Source of the DNA: Lewinellaceae bacterium
GTDB taxonomy: Bacteria; Bacteroidota; Bacteroidia; Chitinophagales; Saprospiraceae
NCBI GenBank assembly: GCA_020636135.1
Contig: JACJYK010000001.1
Span: forward strand, 1 to 64,000
Reading direction: 5' to 3'
Length of the DNA stretch: 64,000 bases
Shown: piece after piece, positions 1 through 9,300 of the stretch
Layout of the letters: each line of letters begins with the position of its first letter
Position numbering within the stretch: position 1 is the stretch's first letter
Program-made: the position numbers and the translations under genes
The notes under the pieces: model-generated
Seen by the model: the letters and a program-made list of their open reading frames with translations, nothing else
Told to the model about the DNA's origin: nothing
The model's database searches: none

Positions 1-2
1 AA

Positions 3-1055
3 CGGGACAGCACACTGAAATACCTGGAGTTGGCATTCACTACACGAGACAGTCTAAGCCAGGAGAAAATAGCAAACCTAACTCAGTACCAGAATATCTC
101 TTTTGGTGAACAATTACGACTCGAAGAATTGGAAAAGGGAAAGCTACTAACCCAAAACAGGATAAGATTTTATTCACTATTTGCCGGGTTGATTTTTATT
201 CTGATTGTGGCACTTATTCTTTACCGCAATGCCCGTCAGAAACAAAAAGCCAACACCATCTTGATGACCACACTACATGAATTAAAAGCAACCCAATCCC
301 AACTCATCCAGTCCGAGAAGATGGCCTCCCTGGGTGAGCTCACAGCCGGTATCGCGCATGAGATCCAGAATCCCTTGAATTTTGTGAATAATTTCTCAGA
401 GGTGAATACGGAACTCCTTGAAGAGCTCCTGAGTGAAAGGACTAAGGAAAAAGATGAAAGGGACGAAACGGTGGAAAGTGATTTACTCCAGGATATCCGG
501 GAGAATGAGCTCAAGATCAACCTGCATGGTAAACGTGCAGACGCCATTGTAAAAAGTATGCTGCAGCATTCCCGTACCAGTTCGGCTGAAAAAGAACTGA
601 CGGATATAAATGCATTGTGCGATGAATATTTGCGATTATCCTACCATGGGATGCGGGCCAGGGATAAATCGTTTAATGCCGATTTCAAAACGGATTTCGA
701 TGAGAGCTTGCCGAAAATAAAAGTGATACCGCAAGATATCGGAAGAGTGGTGCTGAATATTTTCAATAATGCCTTCCAGGCGATTCAGGATGTAGAAAAC
801 CCAACCGTTTCGGTTTCAACAAAATTACTGGATAACCGGATTGAAATCCGCATCACCGATAATGGTCCCGGAATTCCGGAAAATATCAGAGACAAGATCT
901 TCCAGCCTTTCTTCACCACCAAGCCTACCGGGCAGGGGACCGGATTGGGATTAAGTTTGAGCTATGACATTGTGAAGGCACACGGGGGATCGATCGGGGT
1001 GAAAAGTCACGAAGGCAAGGGTAGCGTATTTACCATCCAATTACCTCTTTCCTGA
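3..1055 (+). CDS. TPR-type sensor histidine kinase, 5' end cut by window edge
   Basis: The frame is open to the left edge, so the gene starts outside the window; the first TTG (30) is inside a TPR-like helix and is not a convincing start. What remains is the end of a TPR sensor, one membrane helix (about residues 47-66 counted from TTG 30), a short coiled coil, a HisKA domain with phospho-acceptor His110 in AHEIQNPLN, and a HATPase domain with N box NIFNNAFQ, G1 DNGPGIP and the G2 stretch TGQGTGLGLSLSYDIVKAHG. Family knowledge: a membrane-bound kinase that autophosphorylates on His and passes phosphate to a response regulator. No regulator lies nearby. It is followed 104 bp later by another kinase with a closely related C-terminal module. 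Confidence 0.9.
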   Translation, partial: RDSTLKYLELAFTTRDSLSQEKIANLTQYQNISFGEQLRLEELEKGKLLTQNRIRFYSLFAGLIFILIVALILYRNARQKQKANTILMTTLHELKATQSQLIQSEKMASLGELTAGIAHEIQNPLNFVNNFSEVNTELLEELLSERTKEKDERDETVESDLLQDIRENELKINLHGKRADAIVKSMLQHSRTSSAEKELTDINALCDEYLRLSYHGMRARDKSFNADFKTDFDESLPKIKVIPQDIGRVVLNIFNNAFQAIQDVENPTVSVSTKLLDNRIEIRITDNGPGIPENIRDKIFQPFFTTKPTGQGTGLGLSLSYDIVKAHGGSIGVKSHEGKGSVFTIQLPLS

Positions 1056-1159
1056 ATCATTACCTTCTACCGGTTCGGAGTGGATGACGAGACAGCCCGA
1101 GTGAAAGTGATGGTTATCAGTACTATTTACGATATTGTATCAGCAGAGGAGTGATCTAA

Positions 1160-4100
1160 ATGCAAAAGCAATTAAAAAGGTTGGCAACGGTTCTACAGTT
1201 TATCTTCCAACAGACAAGTCACAGGTATGGCATCCTGTTGCCTTTATTATTTTTATTTATTTCGATATTAAGTTCTGCACAGGAAAGTAATCTCTTCTTT
1301 AAGAAATACGGTGTGCCTGATGGACTGCCTGAAGGAAATATCCAGGATATCCTCCTGGATGATCAGGGATTTGTCTGGTTTGGTACACAAGCCGGGCTGG
1401 TGAAATACGACGGTTATGAATTTCAGGTATTCAAAGGCAAGCTGGATAAATCAGATACCTCAGGGGCCTATCTTTCCGGTTGTAATGGTGGAGTCATCAA
1501 AAGCCGGGACGGTAAAATTTGGATCGGTACCGAAGATGGCGTAATCACCTCTTACGATCCGGTCATGGAGAAGTTTTCCAACTATTATCCATTAGATAAA
1601 AAGGGGGGGTACGCTTCTATTCTCTTTGATGATCCCCGGGGCAATATCTGGTTTAAGGCCTATGAACCCAATTCGGATAACTTTCATTTTGGTTGTTTAC
1701 ATCCTGAATCGGGTAAATTCAGTTTCTATCCGGACCTGGCCGATGGAAATTATTCCCGTTATGGTTCCTACAGTTATGGGGAAGACCATGCGGTGGCCGA
1801 TTATGGTTTATGGATGCTTGATAAAAGAAAAAATTTATGTTTTCTGGATACGGTGACTGACCAGTTTGAAGTCATTCTTCTGGTAGGTGAAGCACTGACA
1901 GCTGCAGGCCTTACGGATACCATTCATTTTATCACCAGAGGACTTGGCGCTTCCTTGCTCCTTACCGGTGATCTTGGATTTTATGTCTTTGATATGCAAC
2001 AAAGAAGTATAAGCAAAGCATACCTGAACAGTGAAAAATCAAAGAGCCGCCTGGTTGCCGAATGGCCCGTGTTTGCCATTCAGGACTACCATGGTAACTA
2101 CTGGGTCTCCCATTGGGGAGGAATTCTGTCAAAGGTGGATGGCGCATCGGATCAGGTGACTACCTATCGCTATGGCGACGGAATGCTGACGTATGATCAG
2201 GGGCCTCCTGAGATCAATTATTTTCTGCCTATGTTTGATGATTCTACAGGTAGCTGGTTTCAATGTGTTACCCCAAACAGGACCAGGACATTTTTTCTTT
2301 ATTACGACCTGGCGACAAATGCATTTCGTTATTACGATAGCAAATTCAATAACCGGGAAAATCCTCCTTTACCGGGTAATGTGTTTTTCCCTAACCTCAA
2401 GGACCGGACGGGTCTTTGGTGGATAGGGGCAAAGCCCGGGTTGTTTAAACAGGCTCCTAAAAACCATCAGATGGACCTGTTTCGATTTGATTACGAGGAC
2501 CCCAATACCCTGCCGGATGACGATATCAAAGCGGTATTTGAAGACAGCAATAACAGGTTATGGATAGGTACAGCAAAGGGAGCGGCTATCTACCGGCCAG
2601 AACAACTAAATTTCCTGCGTATTCAGCACAAGGCTACCGATCCCGGCACGCTGAGTAATGATTTGATCACAACGATTCATGAAGATTCCCAGGGTGGGGT
2701 TTGGATTGGTACGGATAACGGGTTAAATCTATGGCAGGAAAAAAGTCATCGGTTTGAGCGGTTTTTCGTCGAAAAAGATGGCAGGAATCCTTGCCAGTAT
2801 ATTTACACCGACCCATCGGGTCGGCTTTGGGTGGCGATGAATAAGGAGGGCCTGATGGAATTAGCCCCTGGCACAGGTAAGCTGATAAAAAAGCTGTCTC
2901 CGGTATGGAATCCACGAAGGGGTACGCGGGATTTAGTTGCCGCTATTTTCCAGGATTCCAGGCAAAAACTATGGGTGGGTACCCGGTGGGACGGACTCTT
3001 TTGCCTCAATGAAGAAGAAAACGGATTCATACCGTATAAAAATGTACCTGGAGATTCCAATTCCCTCGGTTCAAATATGATTCGAATCATAACGGAGGAT
3101 AGCAAAGGTCGCCTCTGGTTCGGAATCAATATAGGTGGTTTGAATCAATTTTTACCTGACGAAAATCGATTCATTAAAATGTCTTCCGAAGTTCGAATAG
3201 GTTCTATACAGACTTTTGCCTACGACCAGAAAGGTTCGTTATGGTTAGGCACCTACTCCGGTGTGGGATTGACCAATTTTGATGATGCAACAGGGGATTT
3301 TGTTTATTATGGGGACGAAAAAGGGCTCCTGCACAATGATATCGTTTCCGTGGGACCCAATCTGGGTCTGGCGGTAGACCGATCCGGAAAATTCTATATT
3401 CCTACCCAGAGAGGATTATCCATTTTTGATCCTGAAACCAAAACATTTTACTCCTATTATGAAAAGGATGGTTTTCAGCCATATAGCTTAGACTACTACG
3501 AAATCAAAAGAAAAAATGGAGAGATTTGGATAGGAGGGAATTTTGGACTGAATCGCATCGTGCCGGAAAACTTATTTGGCCGCGACGCTACAACGGGAGA
3601 TGTGGTTCTTACAAAAATGACCATCAATGACTCATCGTATTCCCAGCCTGACGGTGCTATTTTTAGCAAAGCCGTGTCCTATACCGATGCCATCAGGCTC
3701 AAGCATTGGCAAAAGGATATCACCTTTGAATATGTCTATTTGCATTATTTGCGGTCAGAAGATAATCTGTATTCCTGGATACTGGAAAACTACAATGATA
3801 CCTGGTCGGCGCCATCAACTTTAAGGAAAGCGACCTTAACCAATCTTTCTCCCGGCACCTATATTTTTAAGGTGAAGGCCGCCAATGCCGATGGTGTCTG
3901 GATGAATGAGGAAGATGCCAGGGCCATCAAGATCACTATTGCTCCTCCCTGGTGGCGAACCTGGTTGGCGTATGGAATTTACGCATTGCTATTGTTATTG
4001 CTCGGAAGGCGCATTCTTTTGTATCAGCAAGCCAAAGCCATGAGGTTGGAGCGGGAAAAAACCCAAGCCCGCGAGTTGGAACAGGCCAGACAGATTGAAA

Positions 4101-4897
4101 AAGCCTATACCGAATTGGAGCAAACGCATGAAAATCTGAAATCCACCCAGGCTCAGCTCATCCAGTCTGAAAAAATGGCATCACTGGGAGAACTGACCGC
4201 TGGCATCGCACATGAGATTCAAAACCCGCTGAATTTTGTCAATAACTTTTCGGAGGTGAGTCAGGAGCTTTTGGATGAATTGCAGGAAGAAGTCAAAGAA
4301 GGTAATCTGGAAGAAGTTGTTGCGATTACATCTGATTTGAAAAGTAATCTGGAAAAGATCAATCATCACGGGAAACGAGCGGATGCCATTGTCAAAAGTA
4401 TGCTGCAGCATTCCCGCATCAGTTCCGGGGATAAGGAGCCTACCGATATCAATGCATTGTGTGACGAATACTTGCGGTTAGCTTATCACGGAATGCGGGC
4501 TAAAGACCAGAGCTTTAATGCTGAGTATAAAACAGAATTCGATCCCAACCTGCCCAAAATCAAGGTGGTCCCTCAGGATATCGGAAGAGTGGTGCTGAAT
4601 ATCTTCAACAATGCCTTCCAGGCGATTCAGGATGTAGAAAACCCTGCCGTTTCGGTTTCAACAAAATTACTGGATAAGCAAATTGAAATCCGCATCGCCG
4701 ACAATGGCTCCGGCATCCCCGATTCCATCAAAGACAAGATCTTCCAGCCCTTCTTCACCACGAAACCTACCGGACAGGGAACGGGATTGGGATTGAGTCT
4801 GAGCTATGATATTGTGAGAGCACATGGAGGTGAAATAAAAGTAAATACAAAAGGAAATAAAGGAACTGAATTTGTGATTCAAATGCCCCTCAATTAG
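1160..4897 (+). CDS. Reg_prop/Y_Y_Y sensor histidine kinase (1245 aa)
   Basis: A long sensor kinase. An N-terminal hydrophobic segment (about residues 24-41) serves as signal peptide or anchor. About ten Reg_prop propeller blades follow, with motifs such as VWFGTQAGL, IWIGTEDGV, LWIGTAKGA, VWIGTDNGL, LWVGTRWDG and LWFGINIGG. Then come a Y_Y_Y domain (about 850-925), a membrane helix (about 938-957), a coiled coil, HisKA (His1018 in AHEIQNPLN) and HATPase (DNGSGIP, TGQGTGLGLSLS). Unlike the Bacteroides hybrid systems for glycan use, there is no receiver or AraC domain after the kinase. Family knowledge suggests a periplasmic ligand, often a carbohydrate; the ligand is unknown. The front half of its kinase module is almost identical to that of the next gene and the back half resembles the previous gene. 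Confidence 0.9.
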   Translation: MQKQLKRLATVLQFIFQQTSHRYGILLPLLFLFISILSSAQESNLFFKKYGVPDGLPEGNIQDILLDDQGFVWFGTQAGLVKYDGYEFQVFKGKLDKSDTSGAYLSGCNGGVIKSRDGKIWIGTEDGVITSYDPVMEKFSNYYPLDKKGGYASILFDDPRGNIWFKAYEPNSDNFHFGCLHPESGKFSFYPDLADGNYSRYGSYSYGEDHAVADYGLWMLDKRKNLCFLDTVTDQFEVILLVGEALTAAGLTDTIHFITRGLGASLLLTGDLGFYVFDMQQRSISKAYLNSEKSKSRLVAEWPVFAIQDYHGNYWVSHWGGILSKVDGASDQVTTYRYGDGMLTYDQGPPEINYFLPMFDDSTGSWFQCVTPNRTRTFFLYYDLATNAFRYYDSKFNNRENPPLPGNVFFPNLKDRTGLWWIGAKPGLFKQAPKNHQMDLFRFDYEDPNTLPDDDIKAVFEDSNNRLWIGTAKGAAIYRPEQLNFLRIQHKATDPGTLSNDLITTIHEDSQGGVWIGTDNGLNLWQEKSHRFERFFVEKDGRNPCQYIYTDPSGRLWVAMNKEGLMELAPGTGKLIKKLSPVWNPRRGTRDLVAAIFQDSRQKLWVGTRWDGLFCLNEEENGFIPYKNVPGDSNSLGSNMIRIITEDSKGRLWFGINIGGLNQFLPDENRFIKMSSEVRIGSIQTFAYDQKGSLWLGTYSGVGLTNFDDATGDFVYYGDEKGLLHNDIVSVGPNLGLAVDRSGKFYIPTQRGLSIFDPETKTFYSYYEKDGFQPYSLDYYEIKRKNGEIWIGGNFGLNRIVPENLFGRDATTGDVVLTKMTINDSSYSQPDGAIFSKAVSYTDAIRLKHWQKDITFEYVYLHYLRSEDNLYSWILENYNDTWSAPSTLRKATLTNLSPGTYIFKVKAANADGVWMNEEDARAIKITIAPPWWRTWLAYGIYALLLLLLGRRILLYQQAKAMRLEREKTQARELEQARQIEKAYTELEQTHENLKSTQAQLIQSEKMASLGELTAGIAHEIQNPLNFVNNFSEVSQELLDELQEEVKEGNLEEVVAITSDLKSNLEKINHHGKRADAIVKSMLQHSRISSGDKEPTDINALCDEYLRLAYHGMRAKDQSFNAEYKTEFDPNLPKIKVVPQDIGRVVLNIFNNAFQAIQDVENPAVSVSTKLLDKQIEIRIADNGSGIPDSIKDKIFQPFFTTKPTGQGTGLGLSLSYDIVRAHGGEIKVNTKGNKGTEFVIQMPLN

Positions 4898-4942
4898 GTT
4901 AAGGTTATAAAACAAATTTTGAAAAAAAGCAAAAGATTAAAA

Positions 4943-6904
4943 ATGAAAACATTTCATTTTATCTTATTAGTCTTCCTTATTCAGGTAAAACATGCAAATT
5001 CGCAGGAACCCGTTAGGGACAGTTTATTCAAAGCATTGCAACAGGCAGTTGATGATTCATCAAAATATAAAATTCAGGCTCTTTTAGCTGATTTTTATGT
5101 TGAGGTTGACAGGGATTCGTCAATTTATTTTTCAGATGCATGCATTGATTTGGCAATAAAAAATCAAATGTTCTTAAATGCGGCTGCTTCTCTAAGTGAA
5201 AAAGGGCATGCATTGACTCATCTGGATAAATATTCCGAAGCCTTTACCTGTTTCACAGATGCAATTAAAATTGCGAATAATAATTTATATAATGGTAAAA
5301 AATGGAAAAGCGATAATAACACTATTTCAGGCGAAAGAGAACGTTACCTGGTTCTTACGAAAGTGTACCAGGATTTTGCAAATTTAATGGCCAGCACCGA
5401 TAACAATGAAAAATCAATGGAATTACTGCTGACTGCAAAAAGCATAGCTGAAAAGAATAATTTTCCTGCCAATTTGGGCTATATCAACCTGGACCTGGGT
5501 CATAAATATCTTAATCAGAATATCATTGATACAGCATGGCAGTTGGAAAGACAGGCCATGCAATTGTTAACAGAAGCGGGGGACAGCAAGCCTTTAGGAT
5601 ATTGTAATATGCTGATTGGTATGATTTCGCTCAAAATGAATCATATCGATTCGGCACTTTTTTATTTCAGAAAAAGTATTGCTATCAGTTCCTATTTTAA
5701 TAATCTTACCAATTTGAATGGTACATTCAGACAAATGACCTCCTTTTATTTAAATGTACAAAAGGAACCCGATTCTGCAATTCTCTATGCAAATCGAAGA
5801 ATATTGCTTCATGGCGAAGGAAATTTGGGAGAAATATTTTTTGACCTTGCAGAAGCATATAAACTGAAAGACAATAAAGACAGTGTTATAAAATACCAAA
5901 CACTGGCTATAATAGAAAAAGACAAGGACTTTAGTCGGAGAAGTATTGCGTTGAATAATCTGAAAAACGGTGTAATTAATGAACAGGAAAAATCGATGAA
6001 ACTTAAAGAAAGGGAAGCAGAATACAGAAGTCGATTACGATTTACTTTAATTGCAAGCTGCCTCGGTATAGTTGGTCTGGTTTCAGTTATCTTATATAGA
6101 AATAATTTAAAAAAACAAAGAGTCAATAAGAAGTTAGAAACAACATTATCCCATTTGAAGTCGACACAGGCCCAGCTCATCCAGTCTGAAAAAATGGCAT
6201 CACTGGGAGAACTGACCGCTGGCATCGCCCATGAGATCCAAAACCCGCTGAATTTTGTCAATAACTTTTCAGAGGTCAGTCAGGAGCTTCTGGATGAATT
6301 GCAGGAAGAAGTCAAAGAGGGTGATCTGGAAGAAGTTGCTGCGATTACTTCTGATTTAAAAAGTAATCTGGAAAAGATCAATCATCACGGGAAACGAGCG
6401 GATGCCATTGTCAAAAGTATGCTGCAGCATTCCCGCATCAGTTCCGGGGATAAGGAGCCTACCGATATCAATGCATTGTGTGACGAATACTTGCGGTTAG
6501 CTTATCATGGAATGCGGGCGAAAGACAAGAGTTTCAATGCAGGGTATAAACTGGAACTGGACGAAAACCTGCCTTTATTAAAAGTAGTTCCTCAGGACAT
6601 AGGACGGGTCCTTTTAAACCTGATCAACAATGCTTTTCAGGCTGTGACCGATGTTGAAAAACCTGAAGTGGTTGTCTCCACCCAAAAGCTGCTGGATAAA
6701 ATTGAAATCAAAGTATCCGACAATGGCTCTGGCATTCCTGACAATATCAAAGACAAAATTTTCCAGCCTTTCTTTACGACCAAGCCGACGGGGCAGGGAA
6801 CTGGGCTTGGATTGAGTCTGAGCTACGATATTGTGAAGGCGCATGGAGGAGAAATAAAAGTGGAAACAGGAGATGGCGGTGGAACTGCGTTCAGTATTTT
6901 TTAA
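4943..6904 (+). CDS. TPR sensor histidine kinase (653 aa)
   Basis: ATG 4943 is chosen over an upstream TTG (4919) because it gives a clean signal peptide (MKTFHFILLVFLIQVKHANS). A TPR-rich periplasmic region (about residues 25-340), one membrane helix (about 366-386), a coiled coil, HisKA with His430 and HATPase with DNGSGIP and TGQGTGLGLSLS follow. It lies 45 bp after one kinase and 17 bp before another, so cotranscription is likely. The protein ends at GTAFSIF, about four residues earlier than its paralogues, which finish with a hydrophobic strand such as VIQMPLN; the last strand of the ATPase domain is therefore clipped, probably without loss of function. TPRs in such kinases presumably bind peptides or partner proteins; the signal is unknown. 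Confidence 0.9.
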   Translation: MKTFHFILLVFLIQVKHANSQEPVRDSLFKALQQAVDDSSKYKIQALLADFYVEVDRDSSIYFSDACIDLAIKNQMFLNAAASLSEKGHALTHLDKYSEAFTCFTDAIKIANNNLYNGKKWKSDNNTISGERERYLVLTKVYQDFANLMASTDNNEKSMELLLTAKSIAEKNNFPANLGYINLDLGHKYLNQNIIDTAWQLERQAMQLLTEAGDSKPLGYCNMLIGMISLKMNHIDSALFYFRKSIAISSYFNNLTNLNGTFRQMTSFYLNVQKEPDSAILYANRRILLHGEGNLGEIFFDLAEAYKLKDNKDSVIKYQTLAIIEKDKDFSRRSIALNNLKNGVINEQEKSMKLKEREAEYRSRLRFTLIASCLGIVGLVSVILYRNNLKKQRVNKKLETTLSHLKSTQAQLIQSEKMASLGELTAGIAHEIQNPLNFVNNFSEVSQELLDELQEEVKEGDLEEVAAITSDLKSNLEKINHHGKRADAIVKSMLQHSRISSGDKEPTDINALCDEYLRLAYHGMRAKDKSFNAGYKLELDENLPLLKVVPQDIGRVLLNLINNAFQAVTDVEKPEVVVSTQKLLDKIEIKVSDNGSGIPDNIKDKIFQPFFTTKPTGQGTGLGLSLSYDIVKAHGGEIKVETGDGGGTAFSIF

Positions 6905-6921
6905 AGCCAAATCTTTAGTGC

Positions 6922-9246
6922 ATGAAGCTATTCCTCACACTACTCTTCTCCATAATGGCAGCCTGCCTATACAGCCAAAGTAAAGTCACTTTTATTGTAA
7001 ATGAAGAAACACGGATAAAACACGATTCGATTTTCCTGGCAGGCACATTTAATAACTGGGATGCAAATGCAAACCCCAGGTATTTATTAAAGCCATACGG
7101 TAACAATAAAAAAGCCATTACGATTGATGTACCAAATGGAGCGATAGAATATAAGTTTCACAGGGGTAACTGGGCCTCCGTAGAAAAGGCTTTTAATTTT
7201 GATGAAATTCCCAACCGGATCATTAATATTGAACATGATACCACGCTGGAGGATAAAATAATGGAATGGCAGGATGAGTTCCTGGTAAATAAATGGTTTG
7301 CCATCAGCAACTCAACTGAAGATTCAACGCTGCTCTTTAACTACGCTGCACTCGCCAATACGTATCCTTATTATGCCGACTTTTATAACGCTGATTCTGC
7401 TATCTATTACGCCGGTAAAGCGAAAGAAGTCTTTGATAAAATAAAATCATCCGGAAAGTATAAAGATTGGTTTAAGGATGATAATAAAATTTATTTCCTT
7501 TTTAATATGCAGGAAGTAAATGCTACCATATTCCATACAGCCGGCAATTATTCGAAGTCACTTGAGATCCGCCTCGACAATCTTTCTTTAGCCGAAGGCT
7601 CAGCATTAGCATACATGAAATCGGATGCGCTACGTTCGCTGGCAATATTGTATGCCTCCATGAAGGATTATAACAGGATGCTGGATTGCGGGTTAAAAAT
7701 GGATACCGTATTAGCTGGCATGGATGGTAGTAAGTCTAATTGGTACACCTATTACATCTATAGCACAAACTATACAATAGCGAGCGCCTATTTTAAACTC
7801 AATAAACCTACCGAGGCTTTGTTTTATGCAAAAAAACTCGAAAGACTAAATATGAATGTGGCAACTGAGTTGTATGCTTTAAGAACCCAGCTCCTGCTTG
7901 GCGATATTTATGCTTTGCTTGATGATAGCAAGGCTGCCATGAATAAATACGATTCCATTTTATTGGATATTCCTGAAACAATCCATCATTTCGGGGCATT
8001 AGCATGGCTGGGCAAGGCTAAACTATATCAAAAAAATAACCAAACAGATTCAGCACTTATTTATGCTCAAAAGGCATACATGTTTTTTAAAACGAATAAT
8101 ATCGATGCTCTTATTTCCAGCGGCTGGGGCGAAAACTCAAACTATTACCTGTCTGAGATCAGCCCTTTGGTGGCTAACTTATTTTCCGCCACAGGGTATC
8201 CCGATAGCGCATATAAATATTTGCAATTGTATGTTTCTCTAAAAGATACCTTATTTAATAATGAAAAAGCTACCCAGTTCCAGGCCATCATTTTAAATGA
8301 AACATCGAGGCAACAGAAGGAGGCTATTGAAAAAAGCTATTTGCAAAAGCAATTTCAAAGTCAGCTTAAAGTATATGGCCTCATTGCCTGTATACTGTTT
8401 TTTGTGGTGTTGGCATTCACTCAATTTAGAAATATCAAACAGAAACAAAAAGTTAATAGCTCACTCAAAACAGCTTTAAAAGAATTGAAGTCTACGCAAA
8501 GCCAGCTTATACAATCCGAAAAGATGGCTTCACTTGGAGAGCTTACAACAGGCATTGCACACGAGATACAAAACCCATTAAACTTCGTCAATAATTTTTC
8601 TGAACTAAGCAATGAGTTAATCGATGAATTGAATGAAGAATTGGATAAGGGTGATGTGGATGAAGCAAAAGCAATAAGCAGTGACATAAAAACCAATCTT
8701 GAAAAGATCAATCATCATGGTAAGCGGGCAGACGCCATCGTAAAAGGGATGCTGCAGCATTCAAGAAAAAGTGAGGGGAAAAAAGAACCCACCGATATCA
8801 ATGCATTGTGCAATGAATATGTACGTCTGGCATACCATAGTTTGCGGGCCAGGGATAAATCCTTTAATGCTGATTTAAAAACGGATTTCGACGAGAGCTT
8901 ACCGAAAATAAATGTGATCCCTCAGGATATTGGCCGGGTGCTATTAAACATCATCAATAATGGTTTTCAAGCCGTTCAGGGCACGAAAGACCCGACCTTG
9001 TTGGTTTCAACAAAACGTGCCGGGGACCATATTGAAATAAAAATAACCGACAACGGTCCCGGCATCCCTGACTCCATCAAAGACAAGATCTTTCAGCCTT
9101 TCTTCACCACCAAACCGACCGGCCAGGGAACTGGGCTGGGATTGAGTCTGAGCTATGATATTGTGAAAGCACACGGGGGAGAACTTAAGGTTACATCGAT
9201 TACTGGAGAGGGAGCAACTTTCACGGTGTCGCTGCCGGTGTGGTAA
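6922..9246 (+). CDS. histidine kinase with starch-binding-like domain and TPRs (774 aa)
   Basis: A signal peptide (residues 1-18) is followed by a beta-rich domain (about 20-115) with the marks of CBM20/CBM48 starch- or glycogen-binding modules: FLAGTFNNWD near the start, IEYKFHRGNWASVEK in the middle and EIPNR near the end. TPR-like helices (about 125-470), one membrane helix (about 482-502), a coiled coil, HisKA (His547 in AHEIQNPLN) and HATPase (DNGPGIP, TGQGTGLGLSLS) follow. This domain normally sits on amylases, esterases or AMPK subunits; on a kinase it suggests sensing of an alpha-glucan or maltodextrin, which is inference. It lies 17 bp after the previous kinase and is probably the last kinase of a four-gene run. 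Confidence 0.88.
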   Translation: MKLFLTLLFSIMAACLYSQSKVTFIVNEETRIKHDSIFLAGTFNNWDANANPRYLLKPYGNNKKAITIDVPNGAIEYKFHRGNWASVEKAFNFDEIPNRIINIEHDTTLEDKIMEWQDEFLVNKWFAISNSTEDSTLLFNYAALANTYPYYADFYNADSAIYYAGKAKEVFDKIKSSGKYKDWFKDDNKIYFLFNMQEVNATIFHTAGNYSKSLEIRLDNLSLAEGSALAYMKSDALRSLAILYASMKDYNRMLDCGLKMDTVLAGMDGSKSNWYTYYIYSTNYTIASAYFKLNKPTEALFYAKKLERLNMNVATELYALRTQLLLGDIYALLDDSKAAMNKYDSILLDIPETIHHFGALAWLGKAKLYQKNNQTDSALIYAQKAYMFFKTNNIDALISSGWGENSNYYLSEISPLVANLFSATGYPDSAYKYLQLYVSLKDTLFNNEKATQFQAIILNETSRQQKEAIEKSYLQKQFQSQLKVYGLIACILFFVVLAFTQFRNIKQKQKVNSSLKTALKELKSTQSQLIQSEKMASLGELTTGIAHEIQNPLNFVNNFSELSNELIDELNEELDKGDVDEAKAISSDIKTNLEKINHHGKRADAIVKGMLQHSRKSEGKKEPTDINALCNEYVRLAYHSLRARDKSFNADLKTDFDESLPKINVIPQDIGRVLLNIINNGFQAVQGTKDPTLLVSTKRAGDHIEIKITDNGPGIPDSIKDKIFQPFFTTKPTGQGTGLGLSLSYDIVKAHGGELKVTSITGEGATFTVSLPVW

Positions 9247-9300
9247 AGTTCCTACCGGTTTGTGGCCAAATGCATAACTTCAGAAAAAACGAAAACAACG

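Noticed and set aside
6890..6910. Frameshift at the T run ending the kinase at 4943
   Set aside because: Reading the other frames past the stop does not give the expected last strand, so the short end seems natural.
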